Source: Tritrichomonas musculus (Eukaryota > Parabasalia > Tritrichomonadida > Tritrichomonadidae). From it: 64,000 nucleotides of DNA. The notes below the pieces were generated by a model. That model was given only the letters and a program-made list of their open reading frames with translations. It had not been told where the DNA came from and did not search any database. The stretch lies in the NCBI GenBank assembly GCA_039105265.1, contig JAPFFF010000043.1, positions 1,236,127 to 1,300,126 of the forward strand, written 5' to 3'. The position numbers were made by a program, and so were the translations under genes. How positions within the stretch are numbered: the first letter of the stretch is position 1; every line of letters starts with the position of its first letter. This document shows positions 49,709 to 59,227 of this stretch, piece after piece.

Positions 49709-50746
49709 TTTTGATTTTATATAATTATTTTTCTTTCCTACTTTTTCTATGTCAATAATTCTTAATCTTCATTCAATAAAAACATCACAAAAAGTTGCCG
49801 ATAAAAGGCATTATCTCAAAAAATTGATTTAAAATATTCATCAACTGATATAAACTTTTCTCAAAATTACAAATAATTATTGAAAAATTTAAATAAGTTA
49901 TAGAAAAAAAAAAATAATTTTAAAATGTTGATATATCAAAATATGATATAGATTTTTCTAGTAAAAACAATTTATATACTACTCAAATATATTCCAAATA
50001 ATATAAAAATCAAAATACTTTAAATAAATACAGTAATATATCTTGATTTAATACCAAATACGTTTATAATAAGTTTTGATTTAATCATAATCTTCATTTT
50101 TCTACATCAAAAAAATAAAATAAGAAAAAATGATTTACATATTTTCTAATATTGATTCACATATATATATTTTAATATGTTTTTGTTAGCAATTTACTGA
50201 TTGGTTTATGAATATTATAGAATAATCGTATATATTCAGAGGGTTTTTTATAACGTTTAAAGCTAGTATAATATGTAAAAAATGATAAAGAATATTATTC
50301 GAGGAGATTTTCTATCTATTTCAACAATGAACCAAGAAAATTAAATTATTAGATATAAATCGCTGATCTAAAAATATACGAATTAGCATTTTATATCGCA
50401 AAGTTCGACGTAAAACTCAATTGTCTACAATGTCCTGGTACTTACAAACTTTTTTCTCGTGGAGTTTGTTGCGATTAAATTAGATATTATATTTGAAAAA
50501 GGAATTTTGGGATAAAAATTGCGTCATTGTAATCTCCACGGAACCCCGATTAATATATATTTTTTTCGGCTTCTTACTCTATAAATGCTGCAGCGCTTAA
50601 CATTTTGGAATTTTTTAATGATATGTTTTTGAGAGGAAAAATGATACTAAATATTTTTTCTTTATCAATTGGAGATATTATTTTTTTTACCTTTTCAATT
50701 TTTGATAACTTAAGTGAAAAATTGAGTACTTAGGTGAAATAAACCC
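49709..50746 (-). repeat. Terminal repeat T, copy 2 (1,038 bp)
   Basis: Inverted relative to copy 1, the same 1,038-bp length, and near-identical. The outermost bases differ (GGGTTT in place of GGGACT). It forms the right end of MULE copy B. Confidence 0.9.
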
Positions 50747-51031
50747 ATAAATTATTATTATTTGTGAATATAAAATAACAATTCTTTTTACTTCTTAACA
50801 AAAATGTATTGTCATCTTTGAAAAAGTTATTTTTTATTTATCGTTCAGGCCATTTTTAACCTCATAACCGTCCCCTGCGAACTTTTTCCAAAGCCCTCGC
50901 AAAACCCGGTCCTATTTTTCCCTTCGCCCGTTAAAGATAGAAAAAAACTGTCATTCATCTATATAAGGATGAATGGCCAATTTAGGGTCAAATACTCTCG
51001 CGGTTGACAGTTTTTTATTGAGAAAAAGCCA

Positions 51032-51093
51032 TTTTTTGAAAGCTGGCAATTCTTTTTTCAGACTCCAAAAAAGAATTGCCAGCTTTCAAAAAA
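51032..51093. repeat. Perfect 27-bp hairpin, right copy
   Basis: Mirror image of 38419-38480, with arms 51032-51058 and 51067-51093. In single-stranded form it could pair with itself or with the left copy 12.6 kb away. Confidence 0.9.
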
Positions 51094-51874
51094 CCAAAAA
51101 GAATGATTTATTTAATTTTCATTATTTTTATAAAAATTATGATAATTTTGGAAGTTTGAAGTAGGCAATTAAGAATGATATTTGAATTTAATTTTTTTTT
51201 TAATAAAATTGATTAGAAATAATGTTTTATTTTGATTATTAATATTGTTTTTATAGAAGAAAGGTGAAATTCTTAATCGCATGCTTCTGTAAATTAAAAA
51301 TTAAAATTGAGAAGGAAAAACTTTTTGCAAAAGAATGACCAAATAAATTCAGAATAATAAAATTTAATCTATTTAAGAAGAGCATAAAAGCAAAAATAAA
51401 AAGGAGGGCTTATTTAGTGTAAATTAGTTTAATTGAAAGATAATTTTACTTAATGAGAATAAAAAACTTGAAAAATGGATGCTATTTGTGAATTTATAAT
51501 TGCATTTGAGGAAGGAGTTGGATTCGTTTGCTGAGAAAACCTTGCTTGCATGTGAAAAGAAACATAACTGTGTGCGGAGGAATTTATTTGTGTGCTACTA
51601 GAGATCTATGTCGATTAAGTTTGCTGATCTGAAAATGTTGCTTGTAAATATGTTGTTTGCTGGTATTTACTGTTTTATTGATTATAACAGTTGTTTATAG
51701 GCACTGGCTTACCTTTGCTTCCGGATTTGTGGTTATTTTTTAGTGATCTGCTTTTTTAGTTTGTCATTTGTCCTGTATACTGATAAAGCTAACATTATTT
51801 AATTATTCGTGGTTGCGATTTGCTTTTTTGTAGTTGTTACTTGCTTATTAATGGTTGCTTTTGAACAAAAAGAT

Positions 51875-52912
51875 TTTTGATTTTATATAATTATTTTTCT
51901 TTCCTACTTTTTCTATGTCAATAATTCTTAATCTTCATTCAATAAAAACATCACAAAAAGTTGCCGATAAAAGGCATTATCTCAAAAAATTGATTTAAAA
52001 TATTCATCAACTGATATAAACTTTTCTCAAAATTACAAATAATTATTGAAAAATTTAAATAAGTTATAGAAAAAAAAAAATAATTTTAAAATGTTGATAT
52101 ATCAAAATATGATATAGATTTTTCTAGTAAAAACAATTTATATACTACTCAAATATATTCCAAATAATATAAAAATCAAAATACTTTAAATAAATACAGT
52201 AATATATCTTGATTTAATACCAAATACGTTTATAATAAGTTTTGATTTAATCATAATCTTCATTTTTCTACATCAAAAAAATAAAATAAGAAAAAATGAT
52301 TTACATATTTTCTAATATTGATTCACATATATATATTTTAATATGTTTTTGTTAGCAATTTACTGATTGGTTTATGAATATTATAGAATAATCGTATATA
52401 TTCAGAGGGTTTTTTATAACGTTTAAAGCTAGTATAATATGTAAAAAATGATAAAGAATATTATTCGAGGAGATTTTCTATCTATTTCAACAATGAACCA
52501 AGAAAATTAAATTATTAGATATAAATCGCTGATCTAAAAATATACGAATTAGCATTTTATATCGCAAAGTTCGACGTAAAACTCAATTGTCTACAATGTC
52601 CTGGTACTTACAAACTTTTTTCTCGTGGAGTTTGTTGCGATTAAATTAGATATTATATTTGAAAAAGGAATTTTGGGATAAAAATTGCGTCATTGTAATC
52701 TCCACGGAACCCCGATTAATATATATTTTTTTCGGCTTCTTACTCTATAAATGCTGCAGCGCTTAACATTTTGGAATTTTTTAATGATATGTTTTTGAGA
52801 GGAAAAATGATACTAAATATTTTTTCTTTATCAATTGGAGATATTATTTTTTTTACCTTTTCAATTTTTGATAACTTAAGTGAAAAATTGAGTACTTAGG
52901 TGAAATAGTCCC
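51875..52912 (-). repeat. Terminal repeat T, copy 3 (1,038 bp)
   Basis: Ends GGTGAAATAGTCCC at 52912, the exact reverse complement of the start of copy 1. One interior difference from copy 1 was noticed (a/t near the inner end). It borders directly on the GGCGCAAGCAGAAA sequence of the next segment. Confidence 0.9.
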
Positions 52913-53199
52913 GGCGCAAGCAGAAATTAATTATGTTGAAAAAATATATGATATGAAAATATCAATTAAATATATCAAATATATTAATTTTTATTTAATA
53001 TAAAATTTTTTATTATAGTTTTTGAAGATATTAATATACACTTGCAAAAAACGTTTTTTATTCAAAAAGTTTAGGTATTTCATTCAAAATAAAAAAAATC
53101 TTTTTTGGAAAATATATTAAAAACAATATAAAATAAATTTAAATAAAAAATGTAATTAAATAATATATTTTTTAATGTTTTATTTTTTAATTTAAATAA

Positions 53200-53937
53200 T
53201 TAAAAATTGATTATAATTATTGACTTATCTGATTCTTTATTTTGTTTTTTCAGCATTTGGACTTTTTTTAATTCTCTTCTTCTTTTTCTAATTGAAAATA
53301 CATTTCTACATAAAAAATAATTTGCTAAACTCTTATCAGAAATCTGAGTATTCATCAGTTGAAACATAATTCTATCTTCATTAGTTGACCAAGGTCTTTG
53401 TGATAAAACATTTTTTCTTTCAATTATTAACGCTTCAAGTTTATCAACCGGGCATTTAAAATATTGACTTAATTGATTAAGATCCAAGTGATAATAAGTA
53501 CAAAGAAGTTGATCAAGCTGATTAATTTCATCTTGATTCCATTCTTTCCTTGCATTGTAAATATTATTTATATTTATAAGACGACTCATTATTTGTTCAC
53601 CACTATTAGGATTTGGGATTGGCACTTTTTTATATGGAGCATCGTTAACTAATACTTCTAAGGCATGAATAAATTCAATCATTAAATTAACATCAAAATT
53701 GTTTTTAATTCTAACAAATGATAATAATAAATCAGCCAATTCATATGGTGAATGATTGAATTTAAAATCAACATTTCCATTTTTTAAAACGCAACCGCCA
53801 TAATTCAATCGTTTTGTTTTGGGTGGTATAAATATATTTTCTGCATCTCTGTTGACATATTCGTATCTACTAAAATTGTGCCTGATAACTTTCCAACGAT
53901 TATCATTATCACAAATAGTTCTGACCACTTTATTCAA
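53200..53937 (-). CDS. Myb/SANT-like protein, 5' end unclear (about 245 codons)
   Basis: Two helix-turn-helix repeats of Myb/SANT type sit near the C-terminus: about 131-175 (KEWNQDEINQLDQLL...LNQLSQYF) and about 181-223 (RPWSTNEDRIMFQLM...SIRKRRREL). The first 120 residues form an unrecognised domain (YGGCVLKNGNVDFKFNHSPYELADLL). The frame opens after a TGA at about 53966 and has no ATG before residue 86, so either the 5' end is lost, a rare intron is involved, or this is a pseudogene. It is probably a transcription-factor-type protein carried between the inverted ends of the segment. Confidence 0.55.
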   Translation of the reverse strand: MNKVVRTICDNDNRWKVIRHNFSRYEYVNRDAENIFIPPKTKRLNYGGCVLKNGNVDFKFNHSPYELADLLLSFVRIKNNFDVNLMIEFIHALEVLVNDAPYKKVPIPNPNSGEQIMSRLININNIYNARKEWNQDEINQLDQLLCTYYHLDLNQLSQYFKCPVDKLEALIIERKNVLSQRPWSTNEDRIMFQLMNTQISDKSLANYFLCRNVFSIRKRRRELKKVQMLKKQNKESDKSIIIINF

Positions 53938-53965
53938 ATTTGTATTAATAACTTTTATTTTTTTT

Positions 53966-54033
53966 CAGAAATATTTGAGAATGATATTCAGAAATAAATT
54001 GAACGCTCAGAATTATTTGAGAATGATACTCAG
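53966..54033. repeat. Two 26-bp direct repeats before the Myb-like frame
   Basis: cagaaatatttgagaatgat followed by attcag (53966-53991) recurs at 54008-54033 with two changes, period 42 bp. It lies just upstream of the Myb-like frame and could be a regulatory repeat. Confidence 0.5.
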
Positions 54034-54384
54034 AAAAAAAAAAGATGGATCTTTGAAAAAGTTCAATTTTCGAATTTTATATCTTGAAATTTTATAATGA
54101 TAAGTAGTATATTTTAACTAATATAATTATAGTTTACGATTTTATTAAAATCTGAGCCACTTTTATCACAATTTAACCTACAGATTTTAGTAAAATAAAT
54201 CTTTATTTTTATTTTATGTTTTCTCTAATTTAAAGAAAAGATGACACATTAATATTAGTATAATTAATTTGCAATTAAATATTACTTTATATATTTATAT
54301 TAATTATAAAATAAGAATAAATATTTAATGGAAAAACATAAAAATATATTTGAGAGAAAAACGATAATTTTTTCTGCTTGCGCC

Positions 54385-54954
54385 CTTCTAAATAATCATA
54401 AAATTTTAAAAAATTGAACCGTTTTTAATATGGTCAATATTTACTTACACGATTAACAATTCAATGATTTTTATAAAAATAAAAATACCTATATCTTTTT
54501 TTTCACCATATAAAAATGAATACAATTTGGAAAAATAATCTTAACAGCAAATAAATATAATGATATAAAATTATAAAATGAATCATATTGAAAATCAGGA
54601 GCTTCGCCCCTTCTACTATTTCAAAAATTAAAAAAATCATATTTGACTACAATTTTACATTTAACAAAACAGAATAATCCTATAAATTATGATTATATAA
54701 TTTTTAGGAAATTTTGTTAAATATTTTTTGGTAAAAAGTTGATTGCAAGTAAAAAGTTACGTTAAAATCACTTCACTGAACGATTTCTTGGAACATTAGT
54801 TAATTTAATAAATCAACAATTCATTAATATTATGAATATTCTTACTTATATTTAGGTATATAAAGAAACTCACTAAATTAAAAAATTCCATATTCATCAA
54901 CTTTTCTCTGAAAAAAAAATTGAATGAAGAAAGAGTGTAATTACCTTTTAATCT
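54385..54954. other. Gene-free spacer
   Basis: AT-rich, no gene seen. A small less AT-rich piece (ggagcttcgccccttctact, near 54599) partly resembles the gcgcccttcta edge of the preceding segment. Confidence 0.5.
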
Positions 54955-56241
54955 TCAAAAATCTTTTCTCACTTGCTCTTGAAAACGCTCTATTTCAAGT
55001 AGTGCGTCTTCATATTTTGTGTCGAGAGGGATTTTTGTTAAGAAATGAAGGATGGACTTCCTCAGCACAGTGTCGGTTTCGAGTGTTGTGTCAGCCGGGT
55101 TATTCAAGAAGAACAAGTGTAGATCGTTCTTTGTCTCGTTGACCTTTGAGTATGAAATGAACGACCACATTGTTCCAGCGGACTTTCCGTGATCGCCGAG
55201 TCCCAACTTTGTTGTGTGGAAGTTTCTAAGGTCGATGTCAACTATCGGTCTCTTGAAATTGATTGGCCCAATAGACGAGATGCAAGGAATAATTGTATTT
55301 GGCCTTGGTTTCAAGAATGAATCAAACGACAACAAGTCGTAGAAGATTGAATAAGCATCTTGTTTCTTAATTGATGCTCTTGTCTTCATTATGATGTCGT
55401 TTACAGTGTCGCCTTTCTGGGGAACGGCGCCTGCGAGTGGAGATGAGAAGCATTGGCCAAAACGCCAGTCAATTCTATTTTTATCATACATGAATCTTCG
55501 GGCATCGGCAATAACAGTAATGACAAGCGGTTTGTAATCTTTGGGGTCATCCTTTCTTAATGCTGATATTGCAAATGCGAGGGATGCAAATTGGGACTCT
55601 GATAATGCTTTTGGTTTTTTAGATTTCTTGTCGTAACAGCAAAGTTCGTGAGAAGGAATGACATAATCTGTTTCTAATTTCCTTGTTCCTACTGGTGCGA
55701 GAAATGGACTGTCACTGTCGTACTTACAGGTCGTTAATTCAAGATCTGGCTTCGAATTTGGATGGGCTTTGTAATGGTTAACGGCATCGTCAATTTCTTG
55801 GGTAAAGGCTTCTTTCATGGTGTAGGGAGGCTCGGTAACTTTGGGCTGGTCCGACATATCATCAAATATATGTTTAACTGCTTCAAGAAGAAATCCTCCA
55901 TCTGAAAGATTGTGGCTTGAGCGTACAACAATAATTCTATCATTGGTGGCTATATTTGCTAAACCTTCGCTAAAAGGTTCATATATATGATCTTCTGCCC
56001 ATTTACTGGCCATTTTGCAATCTTGAATCCAATTTGGTAACTTTTTCACAGGTGTTTCAATATCACGCCTATAGTAGCAATCATTTACAACTTTCAGCCT
56101 GAGACCTGAAAAGATTTTTACAAAGTTTTGGGTTGCTTGTTCAACATATTTTTTGGAAGTAAACTTCAAGCTGAAGTAAATATCATTCTGTGAAGCTGGA
56201 TTAAAGAAGAGCTTCTCAAGTGGGTCAAGACGACGAATCAT
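54955..56241 (-). CDS. Acyltransferase of the CAT/condensation-domain fold
   Basis: The 428-aa host protein has the signature HxxxDG at residues 110-115 (RSSHNLSDGG), the active-site motif of chloramphenicol-acetyltransferase-like and alcohol acetyltransferase/condensation enzymes. The C-terminal half (IDWRFGQCFSSPLAG, ..IIPCISSIGPI.., ..WSFISYSKVNE) fits the second, pseudo-symmetric half, though no clear DFGWG was seen. It should transfer an acyl group from CoA to a hydroxyl or amine; the substrate is unknown. No signal peptide or membrane segment. The upstream sequence has ttcaattcattttttt about 15 bp before the ATG, matching the trichomonad initiator (TCA-Py-T-W). The 3' two-thirds is richer in G and C than the 5' part. 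Confidence 0.75.
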   Translation of the reverse strand: MIRRLDPLEKLFFNPASQNDIYFSLKFTSKKYVEQATQNFVKIFSGLRLKVVNDCYYRRDIETPVKKLPNWIQDCKMASKWAEDHIYEPFSEGLANIATNDRIIVVRSSHNLSDGGFLLEAVKHIFDDMSDQPKVTEPPYTMKEAFTQEIDDAVNHYKAHPNSKPDLELTTCKYDSDSPFLAPVGTRKLETDYVIPSHELCCYDKKSKKPKALSESQFASLAFAISALRKDDPKDYKPLVITVIADARRFMYDKNRIDWRFGQCFSSPLAGAVPQKGDTVNDIIMKTRASIKKQDAYSIFYDLLSFDSFLKPRPNTIIPCISSIGPINFKRPIVDIDLRNFHTTKLGLGDHGKSAGTMWSFISYSKVNETKNDLHLFFLNNPADTTLETDTVLRKSILHFLTKIPLDTKYEDALLEIERFQEQVRKDF

Positions 56242-56664
56242 AAAAAAAAAAAATGAATTGAAAAATTAATATAGAATTTTTTGTATATACAAATGGCCAA
56301 GTATTCAATCTTATAGAAAATAAATAGAAAAAAAAAAGAAATATATTTAAAATATTCATTATTTTTCTTCAAAAGGATAATTTCTTTTTTTATCGAAATT
56401 CATAAAAAAATCGTATTTTTTCATAAGAGAGTCAAATAATTGAATGGTTATTTATTCACATTATTTTCATTTTTTTGCGTTATTTAATTAATATATTCAC
56501 AATTTTATTTTATTTATAAATAATATAATAGCAAATATATATGAAAATTACTTTACTATTTGATAAATGTATTAATTAATATTTATTTATATCCAAAGAG
56601 TGCATTGTTCCAGGTCCCAGTACTGTAAAACTACACCCAAGATAAAAATAAAAAAAACATAAAC

Positions 56665-56700
<36 letters not shown>

Positions 56701-56755
56701 TATAAATTTTGCTTGAAAAGTTTTTATTTGCTTTGTTAAGCAAGTATTATTATTA
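56242..56755. other. Intergenic region with A27 and a shared dispersed stretch
   Basis: No gene. An uninterrupted run of 27 A lies at 56669-56695. Positions 56469-56570 resemble 47870-47965 (and its inverse at 1931-2026) in the transposon. The initiator-like TTCATTTT near 56254 serves the acyltransferase. Confidence 0.6.
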
Positions 56756-58957
56756 TTATGCATTGATTGATTCATAGAAAGAGAGTTCTTTATCTCTTCT
56801 TTTGACCAGTCCCTTGTCAATTTCGTCAGCCAGCCCATAAGAGCTGTTTCTGATATGTTCCAAGATTTCCTGGAAAGAAGGCCTCTTTTCTGGATTGTTG
56901 TCGGTGCACTTTGACATCAGGTCGACGCAGAGCTGGCTGACTTGCGGTGATGCTGTTGGCAAGGGAACTTTCTTTCCGAGCATTTTGTCCTTCATTGTGT
57001 AGCTCGGCAACCTTCCCACGAAGATGTAATGCAAGACGATTCCGAATGAGTAGACGTCTGTCTTGTTTGTGTATTCTTCTTCGCCTGCCATTTCTGGCGA
57101 CATGTAAGCGAGTGTTCCGATTCCTTTTGTCAGCGAATTGGAGACGAAGTCTTGGCCGTTGAAGCATTCGTCAATTCGGACGAGTCCGAAGTCGACAATT
57201 TTCGCTTCGAAAGCTGAATTCAGCATGATGTTTTCGATCTTGATGTCGCGGTGCATCATGTTGTGCTTGTGGATGAAGTTTAGAGCGTGAACAATGTCAA
57301 TTACAATTCGAGCTTTGAGCGTGTTGTCGAGGAGCTTCTTGTCGACGCATTCTTTGAGGCTTCGGCTGAGGAATTCAAGATAGATTGAGATCGTCGTTGG
57401 TGTCTCGCCTTCTTCGTTCGGTTCGGCTCCTTCGATTGGCTCGGCGATGTTCATTCCAATCGCCTGGCAGATGCCTGGATGCCTGACAAAGCACATCGCT
57501 TCGAACTCCTTGTACGCGTTCTGCGCATTGCGGAAGGCGTTGCTTTCATTTTGAACTTTCAATGTTTTCTTACACAAAACTTGATCGTTGCGTGTGTCAA
57601 TCACTTTGAACGCAATGGCGGTCGCACCTTCACTGATCTTCTTGACAACTTTGTAGTATGCTGACTCGTCTTCACCAATGAAATAGTTGTCTTTCGTGCT
57701 GCCGTTGAGTTCTTCAAATGGATTGTACGTTAAAGATGAACTTTTTGAATCACTAACCGTTTTTTTGGAGTTTTGAAGTTCGTCTTCGAGCCCGTCAATC
57801 GTCTTCCTCGATTCCTGCAGTTCTTCATCAGACTCTTTGAGCTTGTCTTCAAGTTCCTTGACTTTTTTCTGCGAGTCTTGCATTTTTTGGAAGGACGAAT
57901 CAATCGCGCTCTGAAATGAAGAGAGTTGCTTTGTGAGGTTGTTAATCAGGTTCTCTTGTGATTTCACTTTTTGTTCCGAATTTTCGAGTTTTTGAATCAG
58001 GTCTTTTGGCGGTTCAGGTTTGACAATCGTTGTGCTTTGACTTTGGGAACGCTGGAGTAACTCTTTGTAATCTTCGAAAGCTCGGCGGTCAATGGAATCG
58101 TTTACGAACTCGTCCGATTCGAGAATTTCGCAAATCCTTGCAAATGTCGGTCTTTTATCAGGATGTTCATCCCAGCAGGTCTCTATCAATTCTTTCCAGT
58201 GTGATGGGACACTGTCTGGAATAGCTGGACGCGCGCCTGATATAACAGCAGAAAGTACTTGAAACGCGTTTTTTAAGTGAAAATATGGAGCAAGTTCTGT
58301 TATAATTTCACAAAGCGTAATTCCATAAGAATAAACATCAATTGGCAAAGTATTTGAGTAGCGTTCTGGTTCATTAATAAATTCGGGTGCCATGTAAGCT
58401 GGTGTAGAACCAGAAAGTGTCTGGTTAATACTATTCGAATTATCAGTTTCCTTTACACGACTAAAGTCGCAAAGGTAGGGATGAAGTTCTGAGTTCAATA
58501 AGATATTGTCAGGTTTTATATCTCTGTGTATAATTTTGCGTTCATGGAGATACTTCATTGCATTAGCAATTCCATATGAAATAATTAACTTATGCGTATC
58601 ATCCCAGAGTGGATCTTTGTTGCCTTTTCTTAATGTTTCTAAAAGTGATTGTAAACTGCCTTTTTCTATTTCTTCAGTGATTATATTACCGAAGTTATTT
58701 AATTCATAAAAACCAACAAACGGTACTATTGCTCGGTGATCTACTGTAGCAAGTATAGATCTTGCCCTATCATAACTTCTTTTTGAATCGGAGTTTGATA
58801 AAGGTTCATTCGTTTTATATAACGCGCACTTACGGCCTGTCGATTTTTGAGTTACAAAAGAAATCGTGTTAAATCCTGTTTGAATTTTTGGTTTATTATT
58901 ATTCCTTTTAAAATCTTTAGAGTCAACAATCCAATCAGATTCATTGAAAGGGATCAT
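56756..58957 (-). CDS. Tandem protein kinase with central coiled coil (733 aa)
   Basis: Two eukaryotic protein kinase domains. The first (about 20-270) has Lys in CALYKT (48), HRDIKPDN (144-151), DFS in place of DFG (164-166) and APE (190-192); its glycine loop is weak (QTGFNTISFV), so activity is uncertain. A coiled coil follows at about 310-400. The second kinase (about 430-710) has ISEGATAIAFKV, CKK, HRDIKIEN (about 567), DFG (about 587) and a normal APE-type loop with MSPEM, so it looks active. Ser/Thr specificity is inferred from HRDIK. No membrane segment; cytoplasmic. Sequence from about 57800 to the 3' end is visibly richer in G and C than the first kinase. Trichomonads have many such kinases. 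Confidence 0.9.
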   Translation of the reverse strand: MIPFNESDWIVDSKDFKRNNNKPKIQTGFNTISFVTQKSTGRKCALYKTNEPLSNSDSKRSYDRARSILATVDHRAIVPFVGFYELNNFGNIITEEIEKGSLQSLLETLRKGNKDPLWDDTHKLIISYGIANAMKYLHERKIIHRDIKPDNILLNSELHPYLCDFSRVKETDNSNSINQTLSGSTPAYMAPEFINEPERYSNTLPIDVYSYGITLCEIITELAPYFHLKNAFQVLSAVISGARPAIPDSVPSHWKELIETCWDEHPDKRPTFARICEILESDEFVNDSIDRRAFEDYKELLQRSQSQSTTIVKPEPPKDLIQKLENSEQKVKSQENLINNLTKQLSSFQSAIDSSFQKMQDSQKKVKELEDKLKESDEELQESRKTIDGLEDELQNSKKTVSDSKSSSLTYNPFEELNGSTKDNYFIGEDESAYYKVVKKISEGATAIAFKVIDTRNDQVLCKKTLKVQNESNAFRNAQNAYKEFEAMCFVRHPGICQAIGMNIAEPIEGAEPNEEGETPTTISIYLEFLSRSLKECVDKKLLDNTLKARIVIDIVHALNFIHKHNMMHRDIKIENIMLNSAFEAKIVDFGLVRIDECFNGQDFVSNSLTKGIGTLAYMSPEMAGEEEYTNKTDVYSFGIVLHYIFVGRLPSYTMKDKMLGKKVPLPTASPQVSQLCVDLMSKCTDNNPEKRPSFQEILEHIRNSSYGLADEIDKGLVKRRDKELSFYESINA

Positions 58958-59227
58958 TTTATTAAAAATTTTGTAATTTGACCTTATTTAATCGTTGCAT
59001 AAACTTGTTATTAAAAATATTATTTTAAAAAAATCTCATAAAAAAGTAAAAAAATGGTTTTAACAAACAAATTTTTATTATTTTAGCATTAATTAATATC
59101 ATTAAATAAATATTAATTTAATTAAAATGCAAAATTTATTGAGATCTATTTAAAATAAATTTTTTTATTATTTACCCAAATTTCTGAAGATATGTGTTAT
59201 AATTGAGAACTTTAGATGATTTTTACA

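Larger units (their letters stand above)
38766..50746 (+). mobile_element. MULE-type transposon, copy B (about 12 kb)
   Basis: The right end is repeat T (49709-50746), which here ends GGTGAAATAAACCC rather than the GGTGAAATAGTCCC seen at 52912. The left end (38766-39110) carries only a short, diverged relative of T: its inner part, around 39022-39080, aligns with the inner part of T. The element contains the 1005-aa transposase, a MITE-like unit, the empty Maverick site and the decayed coding region. The flanks are the two arms of the X palindrome, so a target duplication cannot be recognised. Confidence 0.75.
50747..52912 (-). repeat. Right 2.17-kb inverted arm (X plus T)
   Basis: Reverse complement of 36600-38765. 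From left to right it is X (50747-51874, with the hairpin 51032-51093), then T copy 3. Its left edge ataaattattattatttgtg is directly joined to the outer end of T copy 2. Confidence 0.88.
52913..54384. mobile_element. 1.47-kb segment with GGCGCAAGCAGAAA inverted ends
   Basis: The left end ggcgcaagcagaaa (52913-52926) is the exact reverse complement of tttctgcttgcgcc (54371-54384). The segment carries one Myb/SANT-like frame. No target duplication was found: the left neighbour is the end of T copy 3 and the right neighbour is cttctaaataatc. It could be a small transposon or a pre-existing host palindrome into which other elements moved. Confidence 0.4.

Noticed and set aside
1-52912. Dismissing the palindromes as an assembly artefact
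   Set aside because: One arm carries a complete Maverick with a proper target duplication, T copies differ at a few bases and the two axes differ, which a simple fold-back error would not produce. An error at a single junction remains possible.
36591-52921. A target duplication for the T-X foldback
   Set aside because: The 9 bp on the left (ttttgatta) and right (ggcgcaagc) have no similarity.
56669-56695. A27 run as the tail of a retroposed copy
   Set aside because: No adjacent coding copy or flanking direct repeat was seen; simple A/T runs are common in this DNA.
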